Positions 43,443-56,013 of a DNA stretch of 64,000 nt are shown here, piece by piece. The stretch is from contig CM046875.1 in NCBI GenBank assembly GCA_025667525.1, forward strand, positions 202,530,125 to 202,594,124, in the 5' to 3' direction. Below the pieces are notes generated by a model. The model worked only from the letters and a program-made list of their open reading frames with translations, made no database searches and was not told the DNA's origin. Source of the stretch: Glebionis coronaria. Taxonomy: Eukaryota; Streptophyta; Magnoliopsida; Asterales; Asteraceae. Position 1 is the stretch's first letter; each line of letters begins with the position of its first letter. The position numbers were made by a program, and so were the translations under genes.

Positions 43443-43972
43443 GCGGGAATCGTGGAATGGTCGGCCAACTCGATAGACATTAGTGAAGGAGTAAGATTAG
43501 GAAGATTGAGCGACTTGAAGATTCAAAGTGGCATCAAGTTAATACTAGCACCAAGATCGGCCAAGGCATAGCATTCTTCCATATCTTGGATTGCACAAGG
43601 AATCAAGATTTACCGGGATCACCAACTTTTTGAGGTATGCGGTTAAGATAAACCGATGAACAACTAGACAATTGTTGCAATTTCTCCTTGTTGTTCAACA
43701 TACTCTTAAAGTTAGCGGCAAATCGAGGCATCATGACCAAAGCATCGGCAAAACTCACTTTAAAATGAACGTCACGAAAAATTTTCATAAAAAGCTCAAA
43801 TTGGTAATTATCGCGCTCTTGACGTTTCTCCTTTCTAAGTCTCGATGGATAGGGCAAAGGTGGTGTGGGTTGAGGCATAGGCATAGCCTTTGGAATCTTG
43901 GGTTCCAAATGTGGTAATGGGTCAACCGTAGGTGTGGCATGAGCGGTACTTCGTGGGTTCCAAATGAGTGTG
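43443..43972 (-). pseudogene. E5 gag-PR junction and protease active-site region
   Basis: The order is NPRSTAHATPTV, PTPPLPYPSRLRKEK, FKVSFADALVMMPRFAANFKSMLNNKEKL and QKVGDPGK. A frameshift near 43605 leads into the PR active-site region, with ADLGASINLMPL readable in another frame. At least one more frame change follows before 43442. C2 inserted immediately on the gag side (43973). Confidence 0.82.
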
Positions 43973-46397
43973 TTTGATCTTATCATATGATGTTCTCATC
44001 AATCAGGTCCAACCTTGTTAATATTTTCTAATATGGTGAATATGTGATCATGTTACAAATCGGTATCATATCTCATACATTTTGTATCATGAAGATAAAA
44101 AGGACTTGCATTTTTCTTCCCAAAAAGCTTTGTTAAAACTTCATTAAATCAAATGATATTAAAAACATCGATTGGGTTAATATTTTTAATATGGGGGACA
44201 AAATGTGATTTAGTATGGGAAATTATCAAAAATGGTTTGACTTAACGTGATGGCTCATCCTGACATGTGCAAAATGTTTTCAAATATCGTGGCATATGTT
44301 AAGGGGGGGGCAAAACGTATTTGCAATTCAAAATGGATTTCATGGCGATTTATACTTACCCACAACCCGTTTATTTCACGACAATGAAGATTGTGGTGAC
44401 ATAAGGATGGTAGGATAGGTTAAGTCCTATGATTCTTCCAAAACTGGAGGAATCTTCCCAAGGACATTCCATAGCTAGAAATAGTAGTCCTTAGGAAAGA
44501 TGGAGAAAGATTGTGAACGTAGCTGAATGCTGACCAAGTACTTAAGTTAGCACTGGAACAGTCACAACAAGGTGCTAGTTATGACGTATTGGTAAGCATT
44601 GAAGGGGTTGAATAATTAAAAAGAATTGTAAAGATAAAGGGTGTAAAGAAAGAAGCCCTCCTTACAATTTTAGGCAGAAACCGGGTCAACACATATGCTA
44701 TTCAGATCATTTTAATGATGCTCGATATTGAAGATAGACATCATGGACCCAGTGATGCAATGCACAACCCATTCCAGCTAACTCAGATATCTATCAAAAG
44801 GTATTTGTTTTAATCACACGGGGACAACACGTTATCTATCGATTTATTCACTCCGAATAAATTGGTATTGAAATGGTGGCACTCCTCTCCAGCCTCCGAT
44901 CACTAAAATTCAAAGTGCACGATCGAGTCTAGAGCCATTTGAGATCATCAAATATCTCATTAGGACACACTTTCATAATTCCTTGCTTCTTCACACACTG
45001 TGAAAAGTAAGAAAGATATTAAGAGTCCTACGCAAAATCTTCATGATCTTGCCTGAACATCCGAGTAATACGAAAGTATTTACAATGAAGATGGAAATTC
45101 TTCTTGAGAGAATATCAAAAAGCTCATGGTAGGTGACTTGTGCGATTCTTTATGAATCAAGCCTTGTGATAACTGGAAAGCAACAATGGTTTAATTCTTA
45201 ACTGAATTTAAACTCGTTCCAGGCCTCTACGCAATATCTTAGTGATTTTGCCAGAACACTCAGAGTGATACCTTAGTGTTCATAGTGATGAGTGGAAATC
45301 CTTCTAGTGTTAACCTTAAACAGCACTTGGTAGGTAACTTGCAAGATTCAATATGAATCAAGCTCGTGACAACTGGAAAGCAACGATGGTGCGATTCTTT
45401 AATGAATCAAACTTGTTCCAGGAATCAGAATTGACGGCTTCAATCATGCGGATAATTTTATCCAAATGATTCACTCTTTACGTTCGCAGTCAGCTTTGGA
45501 CGGTCGAGTAAAGAGAACGGGTTTACCCGCGAAATCTTGTCAAGGAGATTTTTAATTAAATCTACCTGCCACAAGTACGATATTTTATATCGTCCAACGG
45601 TCTTCACCGACCGGAGGTAAAATGCTACCGAATTAGAATGAAATGTTCAAAGCCATTTCGTTCGTGTCTACTTATGTTGTGGAATTTGAAGACGGTGGCG
45701 TTGCGGAATCCGAGAAGAAGTCGTCCCCGCATGCTTATACTTTATGCACTTAGTACCTCATCTAATTCAAGAAAGCCTAAAAGTTAAGTCTTCCGCTGTA
45801 TCAAACTCTGAATCTTTCAAGAATTACAAAGGTATAAGTATGTGGGTCATGATGTCACGAGGAGGCGAAGACCACAAGTGATGGATGCACAAGATCAAGG
45901 CAAGAGATTAATGCTAAAGATTGATATCAAACATCACATCAGCATGTTCACCAGAAAAGAAAAAGAAAAGAAAGAAGAAGACTACGAGGTCAAGACAAGC
46001 ATAGTATGCTAGGTTTATTTTATTATTGTAACTAGGGTAACACCCTTGTTTGGAGTGACCTCCCTTAGGGGGAGATTGTTGGAAATACGTTTTTACGTAT
46101 TTAGGAAGATTCGATCACTCCGACAATATATTAAGTAGTAGCTCGTAGTCTAGATATCTTTATTAAACAAACAAGGCCATGCCTAGCCTACAACATGTGT
46201 AGGTCGGCCCAATATTGTAAGCCCAAGCCCATCACAAGGCTTGGGTATATAAACTCTCTCCTTTGATGGAAAGGGTGGTGATTTCATTTCAAATAACACA
46301 TAGTTCTTTCATTTCTCTCTCTAGAAGTGTGTTTGATTCTACCAAGTTTCTATCTCTTTCTCTCTAAAAAACATAAGGTAGATTTACATATCCTACA
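43973..46397 (+). mobile_element. C2: 5'-truncated copia element (3' region plus 3' LTR)
   Basis: It matches C1 from about 34413 onward (TTTGATCTTATCATATGATG) to the LTR end. It comprises a 2.1-kb 3' non-coding region, PPT and a complete 321-bp LTR, with no pol and no 5' LTR. It splits E5 gag: EEEPEVVVD lies on the right side and NPRSTAHATPT on the left. No matching target duplication is visible, so its 5' part was lost, probably with a little gag sequence. Confidence 0.88.
46077..46397 (+). repeat. C2 3' LTR (321 bp)
   Basis: It starts TGTTGGAAATACG after a CTTAGGGGGAGAT purine tract and ends ATATCCTACA. It has the same length as the C1 5' LTR. A TATA-like TATATAAA lies at 46246-46253. It could in principle drive plus-strand transcription antisense to E5 gag. 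Confidence 0.93.
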
Positions 46398-47206
46398 TCG
46401 ACCACCACCTCGGGTTCTTCCTCAATTGCATCCTCCATAGGAGCAATTGGTTGAGGAGTCGGTTCCTTAATTGTCTTACCACTACGTGTGGTAATCACTT
46501 TCATCTCTCCCTTAGGGTTCGATATAGTGTTGCTAGGAAGACTACTCAAAGACGGTTTGCACATAATAGCCTCAAACATAGATGAAATTTTATCCTCAAA
46601 CATGGATTGCCTCTTCTCGGCCTTAATCATCTCTTGTTTTATTTCATGTTGCCCTTGTTCCATTTTTTGTTGGTTTTATTGCAACCTAGTTACATTCCCT
46701 TTTATTTTGTTTGTATGGATTTTAAGCTCATTTGCTAACTCGTTTTTCAACTCCTTCTTCAAGTCGTTCTTAAACTCGGATCTTAGGCTAATGATTTCTC
46801 TTTGAATGTTGTCAAACCTAGCATCGTTTCCATTTGCGTATTTAACAAATTCATTTGGAAGATCTTTCAAAGTTTGCAAACCCTTGTTGTTGTTTTGAAA
46901 ATCATTGTTTTGATTTTTGTTTGAAACTTGATTATTAGCCCCTTGATTCCCATAGTTTCCTTTGTAGTTGTTTTTAAAACCAACTTGATTGTTTCGATAG
47001 TTGTTGTTAGCATTTTGATTGGGAGCAAAACCCAGTGGAGTCAATTGATTAGAGCGGGTACTTTGACCGTTTTGGTTATAAGTTCCCGTGGCCGGGTAGG
47101 CACTCAAAGTGTTACCACTGTTGGTAATGCACTCGGAGAAATCATGACCTCCACCACAATACATACATGAAACCTCAACCGCTTTAGCCGTAGCGGGAAC
47201 ACTTTG
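46398..47206 (-). pseudogene. E5 Gag nucleocapsid and coiled-coil region
   Basis: It includes a zinc-knuckle-like CMYCGGGHDFSEC, an Asn/Gln-rich stretch (QNANNNYRNNQ), and a coiled coil (FDNIQREIISLRSEFKNDLKKELKNELANELK). A TAA at about 46673-46675 interrupts before NQQKMEQGQHEIKQEM, and the frame then continues to KVITTRSGKTIKEP and EEEPEVVVD. The C2 insertion follows. Organisation matches E2 residue for residue, with mostly conservative differences. Confidence 0.85.
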
Positions 47207-48133
47207 TTCTCAAACTTTGAATTCAGTTAAAAGTCCTTTAAGCTTATCAAAGATTTTGTTTTCCAAGTTCGCCTCAATTTGGCAAGCATCGATGGTATTG
47301 GACAAAGAAGGTGAAGCCGAAGACGAATCCTTGCGAACACTCGATGTGTTACGAGGACTATACACCTTAGATCTATTCTCAATTATCAATAACGCTCCCT
47401 CAACCGTTTTACACAAAAAATTACCACCCGCGGCGGCATTTAGATAATCCCTTTCATGATCATTCAAACCATTGTAAACTGTGTCAATTTGATGCAAATC
47501 GGAAAAACCGTGATGAGGACACTCATGTAACATTTCCTTAAACCTATTCCAAGCCGTTGAAAAACTTCCATTAAATTCTTGTGAAAATTTTGAAATCTCG
47601 TTTTTCAAATGCGTAGTCTTAGAGGGTGGGAAAAATTGGTTCACAAACTTAGAAATGAGATTTTTCCACGTCAATATAGAATTGGGTGGCTCTTCCTCTA
47701 ACCAAATTTTAGCGGGCCCCGCTAAGGAATACGGAAAAAGCATCATCTTAATCGAGTCATTAGCAACATCCTTAAATTTGCAAGTGGCGGTAAGACGATT
47801 GAATCGGCGGATATGGTTGTGCGGGTTGTCCTTTTCATCACCACGGAATTTGTTGTTTTGGATCATCGACAACAAACCCGTTTTCACTTCAAAATTCTCC
47901 GCAAGGATAGCGGGAATCACAATAGCTTCTCCATAACCCTCGGTGGGTGCTTGAAGTAACTCCATCATAGTTCGATTCGCCATGGTTGGTTCTTCTCTTA
48001 CGATAGGTTCGTCAATAGGAGATTCCTCACTAGAAAGATTAGGTGTGGTTTCCTTTCGGTTTCTTCGTTTACGTGCACGTCTTGCTTGATTAAGAGTTTG
48101 CATAAACGTCACGTACAATGTGGGGATGAGCAA
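47207..48133 (-). CDS. E5 Gag N-terminal region (capsid)
   Basis: This 307-residue frame starts at Met 48133 (MLIPTLYVTFMQTLNQ; a second Met 10 residues on). A basic ARRARKRRNRK, MANRTMMELLQAPTEGYGEA, DNPHNHIRRFNRL, YSLAGPAKIWLEEEPPNSILTW and KFVNQFFPPSKTTHLKNEIS follow, then HECPHHGFSDLHQIDTVYNGL. The FFPPSKTT portion is intact here and deleted in E2. It ends at TGA (47207-47212 region), after which the frame continues into the nucleocapsid. Confidence 0.88.
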
Positions 48134-48826
48134 AGAAGACTCTTTTTGGTGTTTTGTATTTTTCTAATTTTTTGTGGTTTTTTATTGTTTTTACTTTTTT
48201 TTGGATTTTTGTGATTGTATTAAGTAGACAAAAATCTACAAATCTCCTCCTTAATCAAATCTCTTGATTTAAGAAGCCTCAAGGAATGAAAACGATCATG
48301 TGAAGTGAACGCCTTCGATGACTTTAGAACGTTGGTGGAACACCAAAACGTTCAAGAGGGTTTAATCAAATGAAACCAAAAAAATATATATGATACTTAG
48401 ATAATACTTTGGTTGGCAAACCCTCGATTAGCCCTTTTATCTAAACACTCACAAGCAAGCGGGGAAACGAGGCGGCGCGAAGCACTTAAGAGACTTTTTC
48501 CTTAGGGTATATTTTATAATACCCGCCTTATACCCACCTTATAGTTTGTGTTTTTCAAAATTATGCTTCACGAAAGTATTTATCTATTTTGCCTTTGATT
48601 TCTTGTTTGAGATTCGAATACAATGATTGAGTAATGACCTCCCAATCAAGGTTGTATTTTCTCACTTTTGGAGTACTTGTGAATTTATTGTTCTACGTAT
48701 ACAATATAGTAATAGTATTCACACAAAAACGAAAAACCAATAATACGTATTAGTAGAGTGCTACTAATACAAATAGATATTATGGCTATATATAAAAATA
48801 ACAATTTCCAAATTAAAACACAACAC
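48134..48826 (-). other. E5 5' leader
   Basis: This is non-coding. It is very similar to the E2 leader throughout (for example GAAGCACTTAAGAG, CACGAAAGTATTTATC and CTTATACCCACCTTATAG), with small indels. It is a candidate packaging region with E2 and E4. Confidence 0.65.
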
Positions 48827-48847
48827 GCCTCCCCGGCAGCGACGCCA
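48827..48847 (-). promoter_or_regulatory. E5 primer-binding site
   Basis: The minus strand reads TGGCGTCGCTGCCGGGGAGG, three bases from the LTR end. It has one change from the E2 PBS. Confidence 0.88.
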
Positions 48848-48850
48848 AAA

Positions 48851-51800
48851 TGATAATTGTGTTTTACAACCTTGTTTAGGAAAACAAAGTGTAATTAGGG
48901 TAAGTACGACGATTTAGGAAAATCATGCACAAATGACCCAAAAGTGGGGATCGTTCTCAAGGAGGCTAGTGCGTTGTGTTAAGAGATGATTGACTTTTGT
49001 GATTATATTGATGAGAAATGAAAAGAAGAAAAGAGATTAGAAGAGAATAACGGTTACGATTATGGATTAAAACTAAAACGAAAAGTCGTACACGTAAAAC
49101 TGTAAAAAGTGACAAATTTAAAAATTTACCCTAAAAATTCCTAGAAAATTGCAATAAATCCTAAAAAATATAATTAGAGTTTACAAAAAATCAAAAATCA
49201 CTCAAACCTTTTTTAATTAAGTAATAATTTTTTAATGCTAATTAAAGCCCAAAAAATCAATTTAATTAACAAAAAGCCTGAAATGAGATTTTTTCACTTG
49301 TAAACCTCTAAAATACCTTAACTAAATTTATAACTATTTTTGAAAAATTTTAAAATTAATAAAAACAATTTAAAAACAATTAAAAACTATTAAAACTTAA
49401 AATAATTATAAAAATTAATCTAATGACAATAAAAATATTCTAAAAATTGTAAAATTCCTAACTTAATATCTTTGAACTAAGAAAAATGAAAAAACTTGAA
49501 TAATCTAAATTTTAATTTTTAATAATAAAATAATAATAAAATATTAATAAAAATCTAAAATTTATAAAAAAATTCTAAAAAGTTGCAAACTAGCTTATTT
49601 TAACCTAAATAAAACAGAAATGAAGTTGAAATTACAAAATACCCCTATTGGGCCTAGAAATGGGCTAAAAGTCCAAACATAACCCTTAATGGGCTATTTA
49701 AGACCCAATAAAAAAATGTTGTCCAAATAAGCCCAAAAGCTCCTATTTGACTCAAAATTTGATTTTAAGAACAAAAATCTAAAGGCCTAAAAGCTGAAAA
49801 TGTGTTTATGGTAGCTTATTTCAATGCAGCTTATTCCTAATGGGCTTTTTGGCCCATTAAGCTATAAGCTGATTCCATAAGCTCAAATTTGACACACAAG
49901 CTTCTTTTGAGTTACTTAAGGGATCTATAAAAAGAAATTTGAAATAAGCACAAGAAATAAGCCTGAATAAGCTAAAAGCTATCTTCACAAAACGACAAAA
50001 TAGTCGTTTTCGAGTTCTAGACCACCTCAAGTGCTGATTCATGTTTCAAAAGCTTTTAAATGACTTAACTAAGCTTAATCAACAAAAATATTTCCAATAA
50101 GCACACTCAATAAGCTGAAATAAGCAGATAAGCACTTAATTAAAAGTCAACTTTATGAGTTTTCTAGTAAAAAGTCAAAGCCAAGGTCTGATAAGCTCCA
50201 GATCAAAAAATGGGTCAAATGAGGAAGATCTATTACAAAAAATAAGTTGTTGCAAGTCTGGATAAGCCAAATTGGCTTATAAATAAGCTAAATGAGAATT
50301 AACACTAGCAGGGGCTAGTTTTGAGTGTTGAGCAGTGGGAACTTTTCCCACTTCTTGACATTCTTGACTTTTTGTCTTTAGTGACTTTTTTTGTGGATTC
50401 AAGTTAAGCAAAGGCACCCAAATGATCAGTTAATCATAAGGAGTCAAAATCAATCACAAAAACACAATTACAAACAGCCAATCAGTACAGTTAATTCAGT
50501 TTATCACCAGATCTCACACAGACATGAACAATAAGTAGTTATGAACTTAATAAGCTCTTTAAGCAAAATTCAGCCAACCAAAAATGCACCAAAAGCATAC
50601 ACATGCTATATTTAATTCAAATGAATATAAATTAACAAGTTTCATGCATTGGTTCAAGGCCTAAATCAAGATTCAAGCACAAAATAGTTACTGATGAACA
50701 CTAAACAAGCAGATTTTTCACTTTGCTGATATACTTGACCAACAAGCCAATTTTAAACACTCAAATCTTCAAATCAGGTTACACAAACTTTGATTTAACA
50801 CCTTTTATCCCTAAACATGCAAATACTCTAGGTATTTCCAAAATTTTAGGTCAAAATCAGTCAAAACAAGTAAGTTATAGCACAATCTTGAACTTAAGGT
50901 TACAAAGCTGAAAACTTGCAGGTTTTAGCACTCAACCAAGTGAATAACAGATACAAACCATAAACAACAACTTCCAACAACAAAATAACAAGCTATGATC
51001 TTAAATAGATAATCCCAAACACCCCTTATCTTTTTCAAATCAAGATTAAACAAGTATAAGTGTGATTCAGAGTTACCCAAGCCCAATCAAACACAATAAC
51101 AATTATATTATGGAGTATTAAGCAAGATTAAACCATAAATTCAGCAGGAACACAAGCAATGCACCAAATCACCAAAAATCAAGTACTAAAGCAGATTTTG
51201 GGTAAAAAGGTTCAAACCTCATGGATGTACATCTACACCCACGAATTTTTGAGCTTATGTGCTTGCAAGAACAAGCACAAGCTTCCACAAACAACCCTAC
51301 TAAGATTCAACAAGGTTAGAACATATCAATCAAAAACAGAAAGGTGACAAACCCTTGATTAATGCAACCCTTGTACCCCACACTTGATTATCCCCAAGTT
51401 ATAAGCCTTACAACACCTTGATATCACAATATCAGGATGCTATGATCTACTTATAGCCCAAGAATTCCAAGGTGTACCAAGGACTTAGCAAAATATCAAG
51501 ATTTAAGAACTTTGAGCAATTTCTTGCACAAAGCCTAAGAAAACGTTTTGAGATTCAGTTTTAGCAAAAAATAAACATAAACAAGCAAATATAAAGATTG
51601 TCACTTGACTTATCTTCACAAATTTCAAACACTTCTCATTAATCAAGAGTAAGGATTTACAGAATTGTGAACTAGGAAAAATTCAAGGCAGGGCTCAAAG
51701 TGAAACCCTAATGCCTTTATATAGGCTACAAACTAATGCTAAGAAGCTAAAAAACGTAAACCCTAAAGCTGTGAAGTCCCCAATTTTCCCTTTGATATTT

Positions 51801-52923
51801 TGAATATCTTGAAGATCATGTGACTTTCTTTGGCAGGTTGTGTGAGTTGGCAAGGGTGAATTGCATCCAAAGGCTTCAAACAAGCTTAGAAAGTAAGCTG
51901 AAATCTTGGGCGTTGGATAGCTGTCAAGGTTTTGGCAGTTTGCTCCAAGGTGTAGCATGGGAATCTCTTGTGGGGTTGCTGAGTGATGAGGTGTCCAAGT
52001 TAGGAGTTGGGTTATGATTAAGACTAGCTTAATCATAAACCTGCAGCATTTGGTGGTTTAATTACAAGTGGATTAAGAAAACCCAAATGTGTTCATAATG
52101 TGAATAGTACATGTTTTGATATGGTTTAGGATTTGAATTAGTGTTAGGCGCGTTTTTTAGCTTAATATTTAATTAAGCTAACGGTTTAGGGCGAGTGAAT
52201 TGGTGAGGTGGAAGCCGGGTGAGTGGTGATTGGTTGATTTAGGTTAGTGGGGCACGTGTCACATGGTGGTTGGTCTAGGTTGCTTAGGTTGTCTGCCCAA
52301 ATCAGTCCCTTAACTCTTCTTTCTTTGTTACTTGTAAATAAAACATCCCAAACTTGTTTTCCTTTGTATTTGAAGTTTCACTTTTCACACTTTTGCCCCA
52401 AATACTTTTCCAAAGTATTTTCAGGGGTATTTCTTGCCATTTGTTGATTCTTGAAGGGCTCTTTTGGCATTTTCTTCATAGATAATGGTCTTGACTTGTA
52501 TAGTTAACTTCTTGGAGGACTGAAATTGACAAGTCATGATTTATGAGGGAACATTTTTGCCAATTCTTCATAGTTAAGGGCCCTTTTTGCAATTTTGACA
52601 AACTTTAAGGACCAATCTTGTAGATATGAGTATATAAGGGTTTAAAGTGTCAATTATTCAATATTGGAGGACCCTTCTTGCACAATCTTCAAATCTTCAA
52701 GGGTTATTCTTGGAAAATCTTCATTAGGGCTTGGTTCATTGCGCGGCTTCGTTTCCCGTGTTCGTTTTTGCATGATTCTTGAGATCTTTTGTCATTTTCT
52801 CAATATCCGTACCTAAAATACACAAGTAACAAACACAAGCATATATTTGGCTATTTTCATGATATTTAATGCATTTAAAGCCCTTTTTGGACGATGAGAC
52901 TATGTATAAAAGCAGTCTCATCA
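48851..52923 (-). repeat. E5 5' LTR (A-type, 4.07 kb)
   Basis: On the minus strand it starts TGATGAGACTG at 52923 and ends ...CACAATTATCA at 48851. A TATA-like TATATAAAG lies on the minus strand at 51715-51723. It shares terminal landmarks with E2 and E6. It carries AGGA-loop hairpins at 48872-48887 and 48911-48924 and a terminal inverted repeat at 52893-52922. Short ORFs inside are not supported. Confidence 0.9.
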
Positions 52924-55012
52924 TTGACCAACTTTGACCTTTGGCAAATCTTATTTTTATGACTTGTTAAGCTGTTTTGTAAAAGAAAATAAGGACTTTT
53001 ATGAAAAGAATAAGCCATAAATGAAAATGACTTATCAAAGAAACCTGAGCTTATTACAGGGACTTTCAATTGCTTATTTCTCCTTCAAATCTAAAAACTA
53101 TATAAAGTGGCTTATAGAATCTTGAAGCTAGGATGTAAAGCTATGTCTACAACCAAAATTCAAGTCCTAATTCCAAGTAATGAAGAATTTATGAAGGTTT
53201 GAAGTTGGCTTGTTTTAAGCTATCATAACTGACCCAAAGTTTTTATGACCTTTTGCCTGTTTGAAAAGGATTTTGACTTTGAAAACTTGCAAGACTACTT
53301 GATATCAATTTGTGAGTACAAAACACCACTTCTTAACCAATTTCACTTTTTGAATCAAAGTTAAGCTCATGAACCAAACACTACTTACTGGTTTAAGCAA
53401 ACTTTTAAGCTAGTGAACTAATCAATGCTAACAGATTTAGACTAAGAGCTATCAAAACTTATCAACAAGCACAAAATGAACAATTATCAAGAAAATTCAG
53501 ATAGAATTACACTAGTTGTAGGAAAATAACATACATACTACTCTTTTAGGGGAAAATGTAAAGTAAAACTTATGGGTTGAATTTGAAGGTTTCTTTGATG
53601 AAGAAGCTAAGCACTGAGCTTGCTTAAACACTAAACACCACCAATTTTAACTAAACAACTCATCATCAAACCCAAACAATCATCATCATCATCATCTGAA
53701 TTTGATCACAGACTACAGATTCTAAACTTTTGGCCTACAACTGAATGAACTCTGAACTAGAAAGCTTCTGATCAAATGTAACAGCTCCAAAACAGTCAAA
53801 CCAACTCTGTTATTCCATAGGAATAACATAATCAAGCAACGTGAATGAATGAGTAGTAATGTAGGTAAGTGAATTTAGAGAATGAGTAGTGAATGTGAAC
53901 TTTGAACTTTTATTAATGGATGATTGGTTACAAATTTGTTATAACTGCCTAACAACTATCCAAGAGTGGTTGTCAATCACTCTTAGAAGTTGAACTAATG
54001 AAGGAAAACAAAAAGGAGAGAAAATTCTAAAGTATGTGTGATTTTAAACTTTAAGCTACAATCACAAATGAAAGCTATACATGGGTATTTATAGAGCTGA
54101 GATGAATTGTAGGAGAGGCCTCTGACGTGTTGCCACCAATTGCAGACTTCCACATGTCCCAATTCTATTAAATGCTCATGATTCGTTCTTGATTGAATTG
54201 GGGAATATTATATGAGTGACTTCCAGTCTAATTGGATCACTGGGTTAGATTCGTCATGTCTTTGTGAAGATTTTTCATGTACAAAACTCTTTCTAAAATG
54301 GTCTCTATCGCGATATGCATTCTGGAGAAGAGAAGCCATGTGGCAGGATGGTATCAGGTCAATAATTAAGCCACAGATCATTATCCAAGTTAATAGTGAG
54401 GATCATTGAAGTGGTGACTTGTGATTGGTGGAAAGGTTTAGTGTGTTGCACTGTTGGGATACGATGCAGACTTCCTCTTTCTTCATTTATTGAGCTCAGG
54501 TGGCGATCCACCACTACTCCAATACTCGTTTCTGATTTGTTCTCTTGTTATCACACGGATCAAGCCTTCTAATCTTTCTAAAAATGGCAGCTTTGGTCCT
54601 TTTAGTTAGTAGATTGTTATTTTAAGCTCAAATCTTCATAACTTGACATCCTTGGCCCTTTGACTTTGTTATTTGACCAGCTTTGTCCCTTTGACTTATT
54701 GACTTTAATCTTGAGGTCCTTTGACTTTGTTCTTGACTTTATTAAATTTGCACTTTTAGTCCCTCAAGTTTGGCAGCTTGGCAAGAAAGGTCCTTTGACT
54801 TTGGTGACTTGTAATCTTGAATCCTTCTTTTGTCTTTTCTTCAATATAAATGCTTTGGAATCCGTGTTTGCATCAAATTTGTATCTTTTTACCTACAAAT
54901 GTACAAACAACAAAGAATACCCATAATACTGCTTTTACACATAAAATCTGGTATTTTTCTTTTGTTTTAGGGTTTAATATGTTATAATTGATATGAGATT
55001 TCAATCATATCA
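52924..55012 (-). repeat. LTR of the E4 family, truncated at left by E5
   Basis: The segment 52924-53205 matches the E4 LTR (25278-25580). The right terminus TGATATGA-TTGAAATC-TCATATCA on the minus strand (54989-55012) is a perfect terminal inverted repeat like those of the other LTRs. A TATA-like CTATAAATACCC lies on the minus strand near 54083-54096. No PPT or PBS adjoins at 55013, so it is a 5' LTR or a solo LTR. No gene is present. Confidence 0.65.
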
Positions 55013-55329
55013 ATGCTTTAATCCACACTTGGATTTCTAGAGCTTGTACACTTTCTAAAGATTAGGTGGATTTATAAACCCTTTTGATTACACAACGTCC
55101 TCGCAAATGTAAATATTCATGAGGATTTTGACATCTATTTGCCATATTTCATACTAATGAAATCAAGTATGGTAATTAATATCTTGATTAATTTAACACT
55201 CGTAAAGAAAATAAAGCTTTAAAAATTATCAATTGCTTAAGCATGCCTTAAACTCTATTTAAAGAGAGTGTGTATAAAAGTGTACAATTGTGTCCATATC
55301 TATCTTCTCATAGAAGACCATTTATAACC

Positions 55330-55800
55330 TATCAGTCTTACTGATTGGTGAAAGAATTTCAAATTCCAAAATTGATTTTCTTTTATGGAATACATCTATC
55401 ATTCATAGTTTTGATTCATTCATTAGATTCCAAATCTAAAATGAGTCTCGATAGTTATGAGGTTCACTATGATCCTCTAACTCATATTCCTCAACATTGA
55501 CATGACATTCATATCTTCATGTGCTTGAGGTATCCTTGTGGATATGCGAATGGGAGTTACAACAATTTGTGGCTTTTTCATTTACATGCTCAGCCTCATT
55601 ATGTCGTTCACTAGTGTATTCAGGAGGTTGTATTTTATTTCTTACTTTCTGTAAAGATGCACAAAGGCTCCCACTTGCTTCTTGTAAGAGGAGACTTTCT
55701 CCAAGTGTACAGCATGTTGAACAACAATGAATTGTTCTCGTATGAGATGTATAAAATACACTGGCAGTTCTTGTTCTAGTTTGTTAATAACACGTCTAAC
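55330..55800 (-). pseudogene. Decayed copia pol relic (post-integrase linker to RT start)
   Basis: Reading the minus strand across several frames gives LLLQEASGS, then PQIVVTPIRISTRIPQAHED, then EPHNYRD and ILDLESNE with a stop where a Trp is expected. These recall the end of copia integrase, the Ser/Arg linker and the start of RT (E...W..AM). All frames are broken. It is older than the LTR at 52924-55012, whose border cuts it off. Confidence 0.5.
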
Positions 55801-55938
55801 ATAATTTCAACAAATTCAAGACTTCAACTAAGACTTACTTGAGTCATCCCATTCCATAACTTGATGGTTTCTTAGTTACCTTTTTGGTTGGAACCATACT
55901 GAATAAACATGTGGCTCATTCAAATTTTTGTTAACCTT

Positions 55939-55942
<4 letters not shown>

Positions 55943-56010
<68 letters not shown>
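55943..56010 (+). repeat. (AG)n microsatellite
   Basis: 34 uninterrupted AG units. It lies in non-coding sequence between the copia relic and AT-rich DNA. Confidence 0.98.

Positions 56011-56013
<3 letters not shown>

Larger units (their letters stand above)
40861..52923 (-). mobile_element. E5: decayed Athila-like element, 3' end lost at E6, containing C2
   Basis: From right to left it has a 5' LTR (48851-52923), PBS, leader, gag, PR, RT, RNase H and the start of integrase, where E6's LTR end abuts it at 40861. Gag is split by C2 (43973-46397). Multiple stops and frameshifts are present. Gag is closely similar to that of E2, and E5-like autonomous copies are plausible helpers for E2. The candidate target duplication at its 5' side is TTGAC (52924-52928). 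Confidence 0.88.

Noticed and set aside
36958..52923. E5/E6 as one auto-integration product (LTR end joined in inverted orientation to integrase)
   Set aside because: The geometry fits, but the E6 and E5 LTRs differ in length (3.9 against 4.07 kb) and in much of their sequence, so they cannot be the two LTRs of one cDNA.
24459..55012. E4 LTR and 52924-55012 as two halves of one LTR split by everything between
   Set aside because: The segment 25278-25580 is repeated at 52924-53205, so they are two overlapping copies of the same LTR family, not complementary halves.
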